Shown here one piece after another: positions 36,156 through 47,691 of a stretch of DNA of 52,311 nucleotides. Source of the stretch: Psilocybe azurescens. Taxonomy: Eukaryota; Basidiomycota; Agaricomycetes; Agaricales; Agrocybaceae. The translations under genes and the position numbers were made by a program. A model generated the notes under the pieces. It did not search any database, was not told where the DNA came from, and saw only the letters and a list, made by a program, of their open reading frames with translations. The stretch lies in the NCBI GenBank assembly GCA_023853785.1, contig JAJIRX010000672.1:1-52311 (forward strand). The letters are read 5' to 3'. The stretch's first letter is position 1; the number at the start of each line of letters is the position of its first letter.

Positions 36156-36289
36156 ATAGATCCAAACGTCGGAAAGGTCGTCGTAAAGGTCGTTAGGTTC
36201 GCAATAGCCATGTCGGTTAGGCCCTATCAGCGCAAATTCATTCTATTGGCGAGGATCCCCTTCTACTCCCTCAGTGTCCGGAACCTCGC

Positions 36290-39200
36290 TCACCCCCGCC
36301 CCCACCCCATGCCCATGCCCAAGCTCCCAAGCCCAACAACAGCAAACGACGACCTCTTACGCGCAGAGTCCGCCGTCGACGGCCGTTTTGCGCCGCCTTC
36401 CGCGCCCGACTCGTGCTCGTGGTTGGCGCGTTCATAGGCGAAAGAAACGACGATGGAGTCGTCGACGTCGATGTCGATGCAGATCGTAATTTTTAGATCG
36501 CGGTGTGGAGAACGATAACGACGGAGATGAAAAGTATTGCCCTTGCCCTCAGAAGAGCCTGATTCAACAGATGTGAGCGAAGTGGCACCAGAGAGCGCAG
36601 ACGTGGACGTCGAAGACGAAGAGTTGCTCGACGTCGTACTAGAAGCAGACCCGGACGAGAGCGTCTCCTTCTCCTTCTCTTTGGCGTCATTCCGTCTGCC
36701 GCTGCTGCTCCGACTGCTCGCACCACCACCTCCGGAAGGATTACCAGCAGCAGCGTTGGCGTTGGCGTTCGGCGGCGCCAACCCGATGAACGCCGCGTTC
36801 TCCTGCGCGCGATCGCACTTCTCCGCGATCCGACACGCCGCTTCCACCGCGCGTTCCACCAGCACGCGCGACGCCGAAGTATGCGGTGTGTGTGCGAGAA
36901 GATCTGGATTAAGATTAAGGTAAGCAACCCATTAATTTTCAGATAGAAGGAGGAAAAGAACACTGACCTCGATAGAGCAGCACATACCGCATCACCCTCT
37001 GCGTAGGCAAGATCGCGAGCTCTCTCACAGCAGGTGGCTTCGGTTTCCGCGGAAGCGGTTTACTCGGACTCGGACTCGGACTCGCCTCTCCGCCTCCTCC
37101 ACCCGGGCTCGCGCTCCTCTCTGAAGCTAAAGCAGCTCCGGATTCATGCAGCACGCCCATCCCAGCCGCATCCCTCTCCCTCTCACGCTCCTTCTCTTTC
37201 TCCCTCTCCACCTCCTTGTCTCGCCTCCCATAAATCGACATGACGCCACCATCCAGCCCTAGCGACGCGATGCTCGGCATGCTTCGTCTCCACGTGCTCA
37301 CCGTGCGCTTCAGCGGGCTGACGGGGGATAGCTCGCCTGTGATCCTTGCACCTGTCCTTGTCCTGCACCCATTGCCCCAGACCCAGAACCATGACTAGAG
37401 CCAGAACCGCTACTCCCTGCGGCGACCAACGCCCCCGTCGACCCGAACCCAAATCCAAACCCGCCGTGCCCGTGGCTGCTCGAATAATGCCCGTCGTCCG
37501 TGTCCGCCGCGTCCCCTGCGCCGCTCTGCCCATGATATTCGCTCCCACTCCCACCCCCACCACCGCCGTCCTGCTCTTCTTCTTCTTCACAAACCCTGAG
37601 CCGCCTCCTGGCGCGTACTCCCCGCCGGCGGATCGACAAACCACGCGCCCACAACCGCGCACCACGTCACATACGCCGCGCCGACCTCCTCCTCGCGCTC
37701 CACGAACGCGCGCGCGACGCCGCCGACGCTCGGCGCCGCCTCCATCCCGCCGAGCACCGCGGCGCTGACGCCCGCGAGCTCCTCCGCGCAGCGCAGCATG
37801 AGCGGCGGCGGCGGCGTCTGCGTGTGCGCCGCGAGCAAGGTGTGCAGGTGCGCGAGGTAGTGCCGCTCGGTGAGGATGAGCTCGCGGCAGGTCAGCAGCG
37901 CGCGCTGCGCCGCGAGCCAGGACGGCGAGGCTTGGGCGGCTGGCGCTGTCGTCGTGGTGGCGTTATTCGGATCCGAACTCGAGGCGAACCCTGGCCCGTC
38001 CCAAATCTCCCTGCCCATGTCCCTCAACACACCATTAATTTCCTCCTCCTCTTCTCTTTCATGCGCCTCGAAGACCCGACTCTCTTCCACGATCTCGTCC
38101 TCTCCTCCTCCTCCACTACCACTCATCGACGCAACCCGCTCGCGCTCCCTCCTCCGGCTCCACGCGCCGAGCTCCCGCATGCGCTCCAGCTCCCTCACCA
38201 GCCCCTCGTCGGAGATCCGCTCGTCCGTCATCGCACTCGCAAGCGTCCACCGCCTGCGCCCGACCGGATGCGCGCCGTCGATATCTGCATGCCTGCGGAG
38301 CAGCGGCGGGCGCGGGTGCTCGCCGCCGCTGAGTTTGGGGCTACTAGGAGTGGGTGTGTCGCTGGGGCTGGCGATGGGGCTGGAGGTGACGGTGTTGAGC
38401 GAGATGATGTACGGCGGGATGCTGGGCACGGGCGGCACATCCTTCCTCTTCTTCAGCTTGCCAGTGCCCTGGTTTGATGACTTCTCCTTCTCCTTCTCTT
38501 TGCCTTTGGAGGACGACGGGAGGTCAAAGTCAGACTCGGAGCCAAGTGTAAATTTCGAGATCTTCTTCCTCGGTCCTTCTCCTCCCCCACCTCCATGCGA
38601 GTTGGGGTCAGCTAGCGGCGGCGGTTGCACTTCCTCGGGTGCAGCCCCTAATTTCATCCTCCCCACATCCGAGGACGTGCGCGCATGCGCATGCCCCTAC
38701 CCCTGCGGTCGCGGTTTCACCAACGACGCCCTCCGCCGCCTCTTCGGCTGCTGCTGTCCTTGCTCCTGTTGCTCCTGCTCCTAATGCCAACTCTCAACAC
38801 GCGAACGCCATACAAAGAAGAAAAAAAAAGAAAAAAACTCACAACACCCATAGACTTGTCCCCATGACCAATCACCTCGTTCTCTATCTCCGCTCCAGCT
38901 CTTGTCTCTTTCTCCTGCTCCTGCTCCTTCTCCTTGCCTTTTCCCACTCACGCCCCCTCCCGCTCGATAATCCCCCGACTCCACGCTCGTCTGACTGCTG
39001 AACCCGCTGCCGCTGCCGCTGCCTGCATTTCCTCCTCCTAGCCCGGCCGTCCACTTCTTCCACCGCGCGAAGGACGACGTCGATGCTGATGTCGACGTTG
39101 TGCCCGAGCCAGAGCCCGACCCAGAGCCAGAGCCCGGCGACGTCGCAGGGGAGCTGTCAGAATGCGAATGGGGATGGAGATGATGAGAGTGCGAGCCCTG

Positions 39201-40751
39201 CGAGGACGACGCGCCGGGGTGCCTGCCTCCGGCGTCTGTGTCTGCATCAGGGGCGACAGCAAGTTGCCGTTATCGCTATCTGCACCTGCATCCGCAGGCG
39301 ACTCAGAGAATGCCGGGGCAGGGGCTGTCAACGGAGAGACCTCGTGCGTATGCGTGTGGTCATAGGGCGATGGTGATGACGGCAGTGAAGGCGAGGTGGG
39401 GTGCGTGAACGATTGAGCAGACGTTTGTTGTGGCGTTGGTGGCGTTTGGGAGGCCAGGAGAGGGGCAGGAGGAGTGGAAGGAGGAGGAGGGGGAGGATGC
39501 GAATACGACGCACGTTTCCTCGACGTGCTCAACGACGGTCGCAGGCTGAGCGTCCTCGACAGCAGCGACGGGCGTTTCAGCGGTGGCGCAGGGAGTGCGG
39601 GTGGTGGTGCAGAAGACGAAGGCGAATCCGCGTTTACGAAAATCGCGCTCGTAGGTGTGTCCGGCATCCTCGTCGCGACAGAGGACGTCGAGCCAGAGCC
39701 AGACCCGGTGGGGCGCGGAGTGACGATGACGAATGTGCTTCCGGAGTGGGAGCTCGGTGTGCCGATCGAGGGCTGCGAGCGGCTCGTTAGATAGGCTGCC
39801 GCGGGGTGTGCGAGAAGATTGGGCGACTCGCTCGCGTTCGCGTTAGCGAAGGGAGGAGACGACGACGACGACGATGAGGGGACAGCGCCTAAGGTGTGGA
39901 TGGGCGGTGGCAGCGGCCGTTTTTTCGACAGTTTTGTGCGTGAAAAGAGGATATGGTGATGGTATCCACCGAGTCTCTGTGGTTATGCGAAAGGGTATTG
40001 GTATTTTGGTGTCCAGACTGCCCCAGAGTCGGGGTAATAGTTGTAGTATTGGTATTGTCGTGTCCAGACTGGGGGAAGGAGGAGGATGTGGGTGTGGGTG
40101 TGGGTGGGCCCGGTTGGGGGTGGTGGCAGCCCCCAAGCCCAAGCCGAAAGAGGACACGAGGTATTCTGCGTCTGCAGTGTCATTATCGTCGTCATCGGCA
40201 GGCGCTGCGTGCTTTGTGGTCGTGATGTGGTGATCAGATTCGCGGCGGGTATTGGCGGTATTATTGTACGTGACTCCGGCAGCTTTGGGGTGATGTTCAT
40301 TATGTTGCCGTCGCGAGGCAGACGGGTCGGAGACTGAGGGCCCGTCGCTTCTATTAACGTGGTTAAAATGACGTCTAAACGAGCTGCCGCTGCCACTGCC
40401 GCCTGATCTGCTCTTCCTGAGTCTGCGCGGACGGTGCTGTGGAGAAGAGGGCGGCGACGCTGAGGGCGATGAATGGAACGCTGTCGGGTCGAAGATAAGC
40501 TCGGCAGTAAAGGCCAGCGGCTGCAGCTTTGGCGGTGAACTGGGGACAGCGGACGGCTGTTTCCTGAGCTTGCTCCCCCTTCTACTCATCATGGACATGC
40601 CGGATGATATGATGCTGACTCGACTGGACAGGGACGACGCGATGGAGGAGGCGGTGGACGCCGAGGACGGTGCGCGGCTGAGCGGCTTTTGGTGAAGCGG
40701 TGGGGGTTGGGGTGGGGCAGCAGCAGCGAGGGCGAGAAGGCAGACGACCAT
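36290..40751 (-). CDS. Rho guanine-nucleotide exchange factor (DH domain) with long disordered N-terminus
   Basis: Predicted activator of a Rho/Cdc42-type GTPase in cell polarity or wall integrity. The N-terminal half (40751 to about 38860) is Ser/Pro/Asn-rich and disordered. An intron (38781-38842, GT-AG on the minus strand) links it to the DH part. DH region 1 is seen as SWLAAQRALLTCRELILTER then HYLAHLHTLLAA (about 37930-37840); DH region 3 as ELAILPTQRVMRYVLLYR (about 37020-36970), then DLLAHTPHT and a helix VERAVEAACRIAEKCDRAQE. Between these, roughly 200 residues of Gly/Ser/Arg/Lys-rich low complexity interrupt the DH fold. No PH domain was recognised downstream. The tail ends at 36290. 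GC content is far above neighbours. The start at 40751 is tentative, and an indel is needed near 39900-39940. Long antisense frames here are composition artefacts. Confidence 0.72.
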
Positions 40752-41252
40752 GTTGCGGACGCCGTCGACGACATGGACGTGGAAGAAGGGAGGACGAAAA
40801 GGGAAGAAGGGGGGTGCATTGATCAGACTATGCCAAGGCTATGTATAGGAGGTGTATGCACAAAAACCTACCTGTCAACTTTGAGGCACACACTGAGCCG
40901 TGGCGTTGGAACTTGGTTGACTGTATTTATAGTCCCGCACTAGAAGAAGAAAGACAACGCGCTTTCTCCAGTGAAACGAAAGGGTGGAAAAGAAAAGAAA
41001 AGCAAAAAAGGTGGGTCACCCTGATTTTCGCGATATAAACCAACCCACCTCAGCCTCTTACTCGCAGTTGACGTCATCCAAACATATCTTTTTTATCACA
41101 ACATACCTTTAATTATCCCAGACCGACATCATTTATCTCACCGCTTTCTTCTATCTGTCGTTTACGCTATAAAACGCCGCCCCTCGACATTCACCCTCAC
41201 ACGCGCCCTCTTCTCCCAGACCCTCCGACGATGATTACTTCACCAACTTGAC

Positions 41253-41646
41253 CAATCCTTTCTCACCGATAAGCAAATCGCTACCTTTCCTGAGCTCGCG
41301 TTATTACTCACTATCCGAGTAGAAGAGCGCGCTCCAAGGACCAACGTCCAACTAACTAACCCCCTTCTTTCTATCATGAAAGGTATCCTGCGCCCTTGCA
41401 CTGAAATTATCTCATCACGACGATCGCCTAGCTCTACATCAGCAGCAATCCTTTCTCACCGATAAGCAAATCGCTACTTCTCCTGAGCTCACATTATTAC
41501 TCACCATCCGAGTAGAAGAAGAACCTGCTTCAACGCGCTTCAAGGACCAACGTCCAACTAGGCATATTAATCTCCATTCTTTCCATCATGGAAAGTATCC
41601 TACGCCCTTGCACTGAAATAATCCCATCACGATGATCGCCTAGCTC
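41253..41646. repeat. Imperfect tandem duplication, about 193-bp unit
   Basis: Copy 1 begins CAATCCTTTCTCACCGATAA at 41253 and copy 2 begins with the same 20 bases at 41446. Both then share AGCAAATCGCTAC, TATCCGAGTAGAAGA/CATCCGAGTAGAAGA, AAGGACCAACGTCCAACTA, and GCGCCCTTGCACTGAAAT/ACGCCCTTGCACTGAAAT, ending near CGCCTAGCTC. Small substitutions and indels separate the copies, so the duplication is not recent. Not flanked by recognisable transposon ends. Confidence 0.9.
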
Positions 41647-42500
41647 ATCTATTAGTCGATTCCTTCCCATACTTATTAAATCTCATCGGCCACTACCGAA
41701 TCATAGTCTCCGACATTACTCCTCTCCCCTAACATAACTCATAACTATCTGCTATCTCAAAGAACAACGTAACCCCCATATCCGACCTCGAAAATGGTCT
41801 CCCTATCCATTGGTACAAAATCCCCCAAAACAGCTAATTAATCTCGGTTCCCAGTTCTCAGCGAGCCTTCGGCCTGACGCCACATCGACGACTATCGATC
41901 TTCCAATTCCCTCGCAGTGTCTATGCATGATATTTACCAGTATTTCCACTGGATGAAACCCACAACGATCAGCCCTTCGACTTCGACGCGCCGCGTAAGT
42001 GGCGTCTATGACAGATACGTCGGCCGCCGGCCGTGGACTTAGAAGAAGCTGCTGTGCAGGGTATGGGTGCAGTGTGCATGAGATATTATGCTATATTCAC
42101 AGCAACTGTAGCAAGCAGCCAAGATCAATACGCTCGCTTCATTATGATTGTTCTTTGTTTCCTCTTCATTAAATAATATGTAAGACCCAAGAAATTGGAA
42201 ATATTTTTAATTCGATCTTCAGGCACTAAATTATTCCAAACTAATTCGCAATTTCCAAATTCCCTTGCCCCCCCCAAAGGGAAACTCGACGACAGAGGAC
42301 GACAGTCGGACATCGAGCAACACCAATAGCGAGCGAGCCATCGCCAGGCGACGAGCGCCGGTTGGCGTCGGTCGCACTCGCAGCGCACAGCCTGGGAGTA
42401 TGTACCTAGACCCCCTTCCATAAGTCTCGATCCCCGATTTGTGCCTCGAGACTGTAGACATCGAGACAGACGGAATGGAATGGAGAGGTCGAAAAGTCGA

Positions 42501-42672
42501 GACCTGCTTCAAATTTGAATTTATGTCCGTGAATCCAGATGCACAACGCTCCCTCAATGAAATTGGCGCTCCTGAGTCCTTCGGAGGAGACCTGCTTCAA
42601 ATTTGAAATTTATGTCCACGAATCCAGATGCACAGCGCTCCCTCAATAGAATAGGAATTGGCGTTCCTCCCG
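42501..42672. repeat. Tandem direct duplication, 88-bp period
   Basis: GACCTGCTTCAAATTTGAA occurs at 42501 and again at 42589. Each copy is followed by TTTATGTCC(G/A)(T/C)GAATCC, then AGATGCACA(A/G)CGCTCCC, and ends with ATTGGCG(C/T)TCCT. Confidence 0.9.
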
Positions 42673-43252
42673 GCTCCGACATGGTTGAATCATGCCCCGA
42701 GTCTCTAGACTCTCGTATCCCAAATGGCCAGTAACGTTCATAGTCTATTACTCTCGAATATATGTACGATATGTTCGCGACGGGAACGGGCTCTTTTAAC
42801 GTTTTCCAGTAGTGTTAGTGATACGATACGCCACAGATTGAAGACATTCAATATCAAAGAAGAGTTACATACGAACACGCCGCTCGATCCAGTCCGCGGC
42901 CAGCCTAAAATGCAGAATGCTGAATAACGGACACTATAAAATATAATCCCCCAAACGTTTCAATTGCAGAAGAGAGTCGAAACGTGAAAAGAGGCGAAAG
43001 GGTCTCATTCAATTGAATCCCGTCGTTCAAATTGGAGGGTGATAATTCAGAAGTTGCGTGCTCGTCTCTTCGTAAAATTCTGACTCGAACTCAACGCTGG
43101 TCATTGAATACCGGATAACGATTAGCCATACCACAAAAGAAAGGGAAAAGCTATATCTGTATATACCTGACGTATTAATCCAAGTCAATCGGATAGGGGA
43201 TAAAGCTAAATTAGCAGAATATCATACATATATACACATGGCAAGCTCAAGC

Positions 43253-44145
43253 TCAAGGAACAAGCTCCTCCTCCTCCCACCCCCACCCCTCCCCGTTCTC
43301 CTCCTTCAAATACCTCTTCACAAACCTCCACCGCCTATCCCTCTCCCCGCCCGCGCCCAAATCCACCAGATCCACCTCATACGGGTCCGCCACCACCAGC
43401 GCAAAATTGCTCAACGCGCGCCCCAATCGCGCGTCGCCTCCGCATACTCGACCTCCGTCATCCGCTCCCTATCGGGCTCCGGGACGCGCGTGGGCCACCG
43501 CGCGGCGCCCGCGGGGCCGCCGGAGAGCGCGAGTGGGGTGCCGGGCGTAGGGCGGCACCACGACGCGCGCATGTGCGCGCTCATGGCCGCGAACGTGCGC
43601 GTGCGCTGCGACTCCCATTCCGCGAGGGCAGGGAACAGCGCGAGCCCTGATCCTGATCCGGAGCTGCCATTGGACCCTGAGACAGACTCGGAGGCTGACG
43701 CTTCGAGCTGCCGCTTGAAGTGCGCGTGCAGGGGGTGGGGGCGGGCACGACGTACACCCGCGCCAGCACGCGGAACTGCTGCTGCGTGCCGGCGATCCAC
43801 CACGCGATCTCTGCGTTGTTGCTGCTATCGCTATTAGGACTAGTGAGCTGCGCGACCTTGGGCGTGCGGACGTCCGTCGAGCTGAGGAGGAGCGGGCGCG
43901 CGGGGTGCGCGGGGTGCGAGAGGAAGACCGGAAGATGTGCGAGCGCACGCGCGGCGTTGGCCTGTGTTGTCTGTGGTGGCGATTTGGATCACTGGTAGGG
44001 ACGGAGGGAGGGTGGTGGGATGAGGAGGTCAGCACACGCTGGTATTAAGGCACAGTCTTGAATACGTAAGTACCTGTCTGGTTTTTATATTCGGAGAGCG
44101 CGCTCTCGATAGCTGTTTTCAGCGGGGCGCCGCTGTGGATGACAT
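43253..44145 (-). CDS. Pyridoxamine 5'-phosphate oxidase-like FMN-binding protein (Alr4036 type)
   Basis: Split-barrel flavoprotein of the Pyridox_oxase_2 type; related yeast genes are uncharacterised, so substrate is unknown. Start ATG at 44143-44145 (MSSTAAPRWKTAIESALSEY, with one G restored near 44117-44122). After the first intron: VIQIATTDNTGQ, then HPAHPARPLLLSSTDVRTPK and NNAEIAWWIAGTQQQFRVLA (about 43850-43770), then RVYVVPAPHPLHAHF. The helix FPALAEWESQRTRTFAAMSA and the C-terminal block TRDWGARLSNFALVVADPYE, VDLVDLG, RRWRFVKRYL match the family's end. Stop at 43253-43255. Another one or two frame changes are needed in the GC-rich middle (about 43740 and 43940). Confidence 0.8.
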
Positions 44146-44786
44146 TGTCGCAGTTGTGCTGTTGGAAGTAAGAGACAGAGACTGTGGGGCCAGATTAGAT
44201 TAGATCACGCACTCACATAGTGATCACGATCGTGATTCATTAGCTCATCGAATTTGTCGAGCACTCAGCGGACTCTCAATCGTTATTTCCTCTGACGCTT
44301 GAATTTGAACGATTATACCACTATCCTACCTACATGATTACTGGCTTATTTGAACCAGCGCCCGCCATCGATGTTCGATGGAAAAGGATAGAGACCGACG
44401 AGGTTAAAAATCAAATGGCCCCCATTTCAGCCCCTTTGACTTACGCGACGCGTCATTAATTGCGTAAGCGGCGCCCTCTCAAGTTCTCCTCCCCAGTACT
44501 AACTGCAGCGTAGCTAGAGCGTATATAGTTTGAAAATGATAAAATTTTAAATAAAATTGTTTAGTTAATTATATCGATCCAAGAATGGTCAAGAAATTTG
44601 TTGGTCTGCGAAGGTATTCAGCACCTTTAGATGAACATTAATGCCAGGAGAACTCACATAGTAGGGAATAAGGTCAGCATGGAAAAGGCTTCAAATGGCG
44701 CGGCGCAAGCGCTTCAATGGCGAGCCATCTAGTGTATATAAAATTGTCAATCCCGCTCAATTTAAATTCAAGAACACAAAAAGAGG
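44146..44786. other. Intergenic region
   Basis: Upstream flank of the FMN oxidase gene and 3' flank of the next minus-strand gene. AT-rich, nothing recognisable. Confidence 0.4.
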
Positions 44787-46557
44787 CTATGCACCCAGGC
44801 CGACGTTAGTCAACTTTCTTTCAAAGCGATCTTCAGAATCACTTCCGTGCATTTCTGCTGCTTGCCTCTTCTTCACTGGCGAAATTACTGAATTTAACGA
44901 AGTCTGACCGGTCTGCTTTTGAGATCCGCTCCTCGTAGGAGTAGAGATACTGGGAAACAAGTTCTTCGGTGTATACTTCCTCTGTGTTTCCGCCAGAGGA
45001 AAATCCTCGTCCTCGTCGTCTGAATCAATACGATCAGAAAAGGTCCCTTTAGATAATGAATCCCAGACCTGTCGCCGGAGGTGTCTGCAGGGACACCCTA
45101 CGTCCGGTTCGCATGGGCGCTAGTCATGTATGATGAACGTAGGTTCCCAACAATGGATGCGAGAGCATACATACTTTGTGGAAGAATGGCACGGCCAAGT
45201 TCCTCGTCGCTAGAACTGAGATCGTACTCAGGATAGGGCTGAGCAGGTGACATCGAGGCCCTGAACAGAACGTCAGATGAAGCGGTAATGGCGTCGTAAA
45301 AGCACTCACCGCTACCTCGACCAAGTCTCGACCAATATACTAACTTCCTGCTCCGGAGGTGAGTGCTGTAGGTTTGGTCGGATGTGCACAGAAGGCTTCA
45401 CTGGTGAAGGTGATGGTGATGGCAGAACATGGACATTTTCTAAAGACGAGAACTTAAGGTATAACGCAGGAAAGGAGGAGAAAAAATAACTCACCGTTTT
45501 CCGCATCACGAAGAAGTGAATTTGCTCTTTGAAACCATATTAGGTGCTAGACAATGGGAATACATGCCACTTAGTGGACAAAGTCGAGGACGAAAAGGCA
45601 CACAACGCACTATGAGGGGTACGAGAGCCAGCATAGCCATCCTCATCTGGACCACAGGCATTGACGCTCTTAGGTGCTCAAAACAGCTCATCGTTCCTAC
45701 CTATAAATTCAGTTTCTTCTTCGTTTTCAGAATTGTCATCTGCGCTTGTAAATGTTGCTTGGCTCTGGTCATCGGTTTCATCACCAGCGATTTCACTACA
45801 GGATAATATCATCAATAATAAATGGAAGCATGGGATTGCAGTTTGAACTTACTCCCAAGTAGCGTCCTCGTACGATATTCCGTCTTCGTAGTAGTCATCA
45901 TAATACATCAAATCGTCTTCGTCTTCGTCAGAGATGAGAGCCATAGGATCTCCTATATCTACCCAAACCCCACCAACTCTTGCGTTTTCGAGGAACCTGC
46001 GAATAGCCATAAAGAAGATATCATACTGCCAATAGTGGAGGATTAGCAGCCACATCCGGGGTGTAGTAACTAGCTACAAGAGACACACACCGTGTCCTGG
46101 AATTCCTGGTCTGTTTTTTCAAGCAGCCATATGAGCCATCGTTTATCGAAACACTGTTTGATACATTTTCCTTTGTGTGTATCGCCGAAGGGAACAAGAA
46201 AATCGCCATAGCACTTGTCAACTTCAGCAACAAGGCCATTAATGTATTTCTCGACCGCATTTTGGAATTCCCACTAGATCCAAAGTCAACAACAAGATGC
46301 AAAAAATACAAATGAATAAAGTTGCATACCCGGTTTGGACAATTAGCTTGACAATATCTAAGGTAAGTGTACGGCACCTCATTTATTTGTTTTCCAGAAT
46401 GTTTCCCAAAATTAAACCTCCATCCTCCAGCCCATTCCCCATACGCCCAGTATAGTTCATGGTCTGACTCGTATGTGGGATCTCCTGTATCATCTTGTTT
46501 CAGTGGGGGGACCGTTGCTATTGCTGGAGGTTCTCTGCCAATGGTATGCAGAACCAT
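44787..46557 (-). CDS. Protein with two ExoX-C-like 'GKxxGK' modules (copy A)
   Basis: Start ATG at 46555-46557 (MVLHTIGREPPAIATVPP). Module 1 (about 46480-46340) reads LYWAYGEWAGGWRFNFGKHS then GKQINEVPYTYLRYCQANC. This has the FGKxxGKxxxxVPxxYLxW-type pattern of small nuclease-associated domains (C-terminal part of exonuclease X and DUF3820-like proteins). Module 2 (about 46230-46110) reads FLVPFGDTHKGKCIKQCFDK then RWLIWLLE, a second version of the same pattern. The shared block YDIFFMAIRRFLENARVGG follows. Downstream exons are acidic (SDEDEDDLMYYDDYYEDG), then Pro/Ser-rich; the last exon encodes DSDDEDEDFPLAETQRKYTP and SPVKKRQ, ending at 44787-44789. There are several short introns. No catalytic domain was seen. 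The module assignment is by motif and modest. Confidence 0.6.
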
Positions 46558-46934
46558 GCTGAGACTGAGCCTGGCACTCCAAACGTATTGAGGTTCAAAG
46601 ATAAAAGAGGGAAGATGAAAGATGCTTCGGAAATTTGAGGCCTAATAACCTCATTGGATGCAGCTTACGCGTCCTACGTCGAGTTGGCACTGGGCAAGTT
46701 TTGAGGCGCCCCTAAACGAACTCCGTTCTCGATTAGATCTGCATCCCGGGATTCCCGCTTGATCCATGGCCTTCCATGGTTGTTTCATGGCTCGTATCAG
46801 AGAGTTGCACTTGGTTTATGTTTGCACTTCAGGACGATCATCAGGGTCATCCTCGTAGTCCGAATATACTTTGCGGAATAGCATTATCCAAAAGTGTCCG
46901 AGTCGTCGGCAGATTCTAACGGGCCCTCTTTTTC

Positions 46935-47691
46935 TCATTCTCGAATGCAGGTTCTACAGGTTTGCCAACACGTCAGATTCACTGGAAACATAATCGTCCT
47001 TGTCAAAGGTCTTTGGAGAGCTTCTGGTCTTCCCCCTTTGTGTCGAGTTTGAGTTTGAGTCGAACGCATTGAAGCCCACGAAGACTTGGTACGACTCTTC
47101 TGCTGCGCTGATCCCCGAATTTTCCGTTTGGGCTGTACATCAACCCTTTCAGGCGTAGGTGAAGGTGAGAGAAAGTCAGTTGCGTCCTGGTATGCAGTGA
47201 GGTTCAAATTTTCACCGATATCCCGGTGAACATTTTGATGGTTTGAGTTCTCGAAGAATTTTCATACGGCCATCCGGAAAACATCGTACTATTAAAAACA
47301 AATTAGATCCACCACAGACGTGCATTTTGCGAAATAAGGACCTTGTCTTGCATATTTCTCGAAGGCATATTGAAACTCCTGCCAGAAAAAGAAATATTAT
47401 GCAAATCACGAACACGATGATTGGAATGGCCTCGCATATATTACGTTGAGACAGTTGCTCTGACAAAACTTTAGGTAACTATACGGCACTGCATTGATGC
47501 GCTCACTCTGGTGCACTCTGCCCTCCCAATTGAATGTCCATCCTCCTGCACGTTTTCCGTAGGCCGAGTACAACACATGATCCGAGTTGTACTCTGGATC
47601 GTTTGGATCCGAAGGGCCACCACAAGTTCCACAAGATGGGGAGAAGCAGCGTTGGAGGTTCTTCTTTAGGCGTCCATTTCCCAGTGTTCAT
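46935..47691 (-). CDS. Shortened paralogue of the preceding gene (copy B)
   Basis: Start ATG at 47689-47691 (MNTGKWTPKEEPPTLLLP). After a needed indel near 47640 comes DPNDPEYNSDHVLYSAYGKR, then AGGWTFNWEGRVHQSERINA and VPYSYLKFCQSNC, collinear with module 1 of copy A. The FGKHSGK core is replaced by FNWEGRVHQSER. A helix EFQYAFEKYAR leads to an intron, then YDVFRMAVRKFFENSNHQNV, collinear with YDIFFMAIRRFLENARVGG of copy A; the second module is missing (about 40 residues). A basic tail follows and the frame ends at 46935. A different tail frame (TFDKDDYVSSESDVLANL, ending near 46960) looks equally natural, so the 3' end is uncertain. Confidence 0.55.

Larger units (their letters stand above)
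34061..36289. other. 2.2 kb intergenic region with microsatellites
   Basis: Contains the promoter side of the deacetylase gene and the 3' flank of the RhoGEF gene. No gene was supported; frames are short and biased. A GATG/GATA tract occurs at 35701-35745 and a second GATA/GACA tract at 36119-36155. Confidence 0.45.
40752..43252. other. 2.5 kb intergenic region with two tandem duplications
   Basis: Presumed upstream region of the RhoGEF gene and 3' flank of the FMN oxidase gene. No supported gene. It contains the tandem duplications listed separately (41253-41646 and 42501-42672). Confidence 0.5.

Noticed and set aside
37824..38784. Long plus-strand frames (217 and 304 residues) opposite the RhoGEF gene
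   Set aside because: They are antisense shadows of GC-rich coding sequence with low-complexity Ser/Leu/Pro translation; the minus frame carries the DH motifs.
36290..40751. Splitting the RhoGEF region into two genes at about 38800
   Set aside because: A good GT-AG intron (38781-38842) joins compatible coding stretches on both sides, so one gene is simpler.
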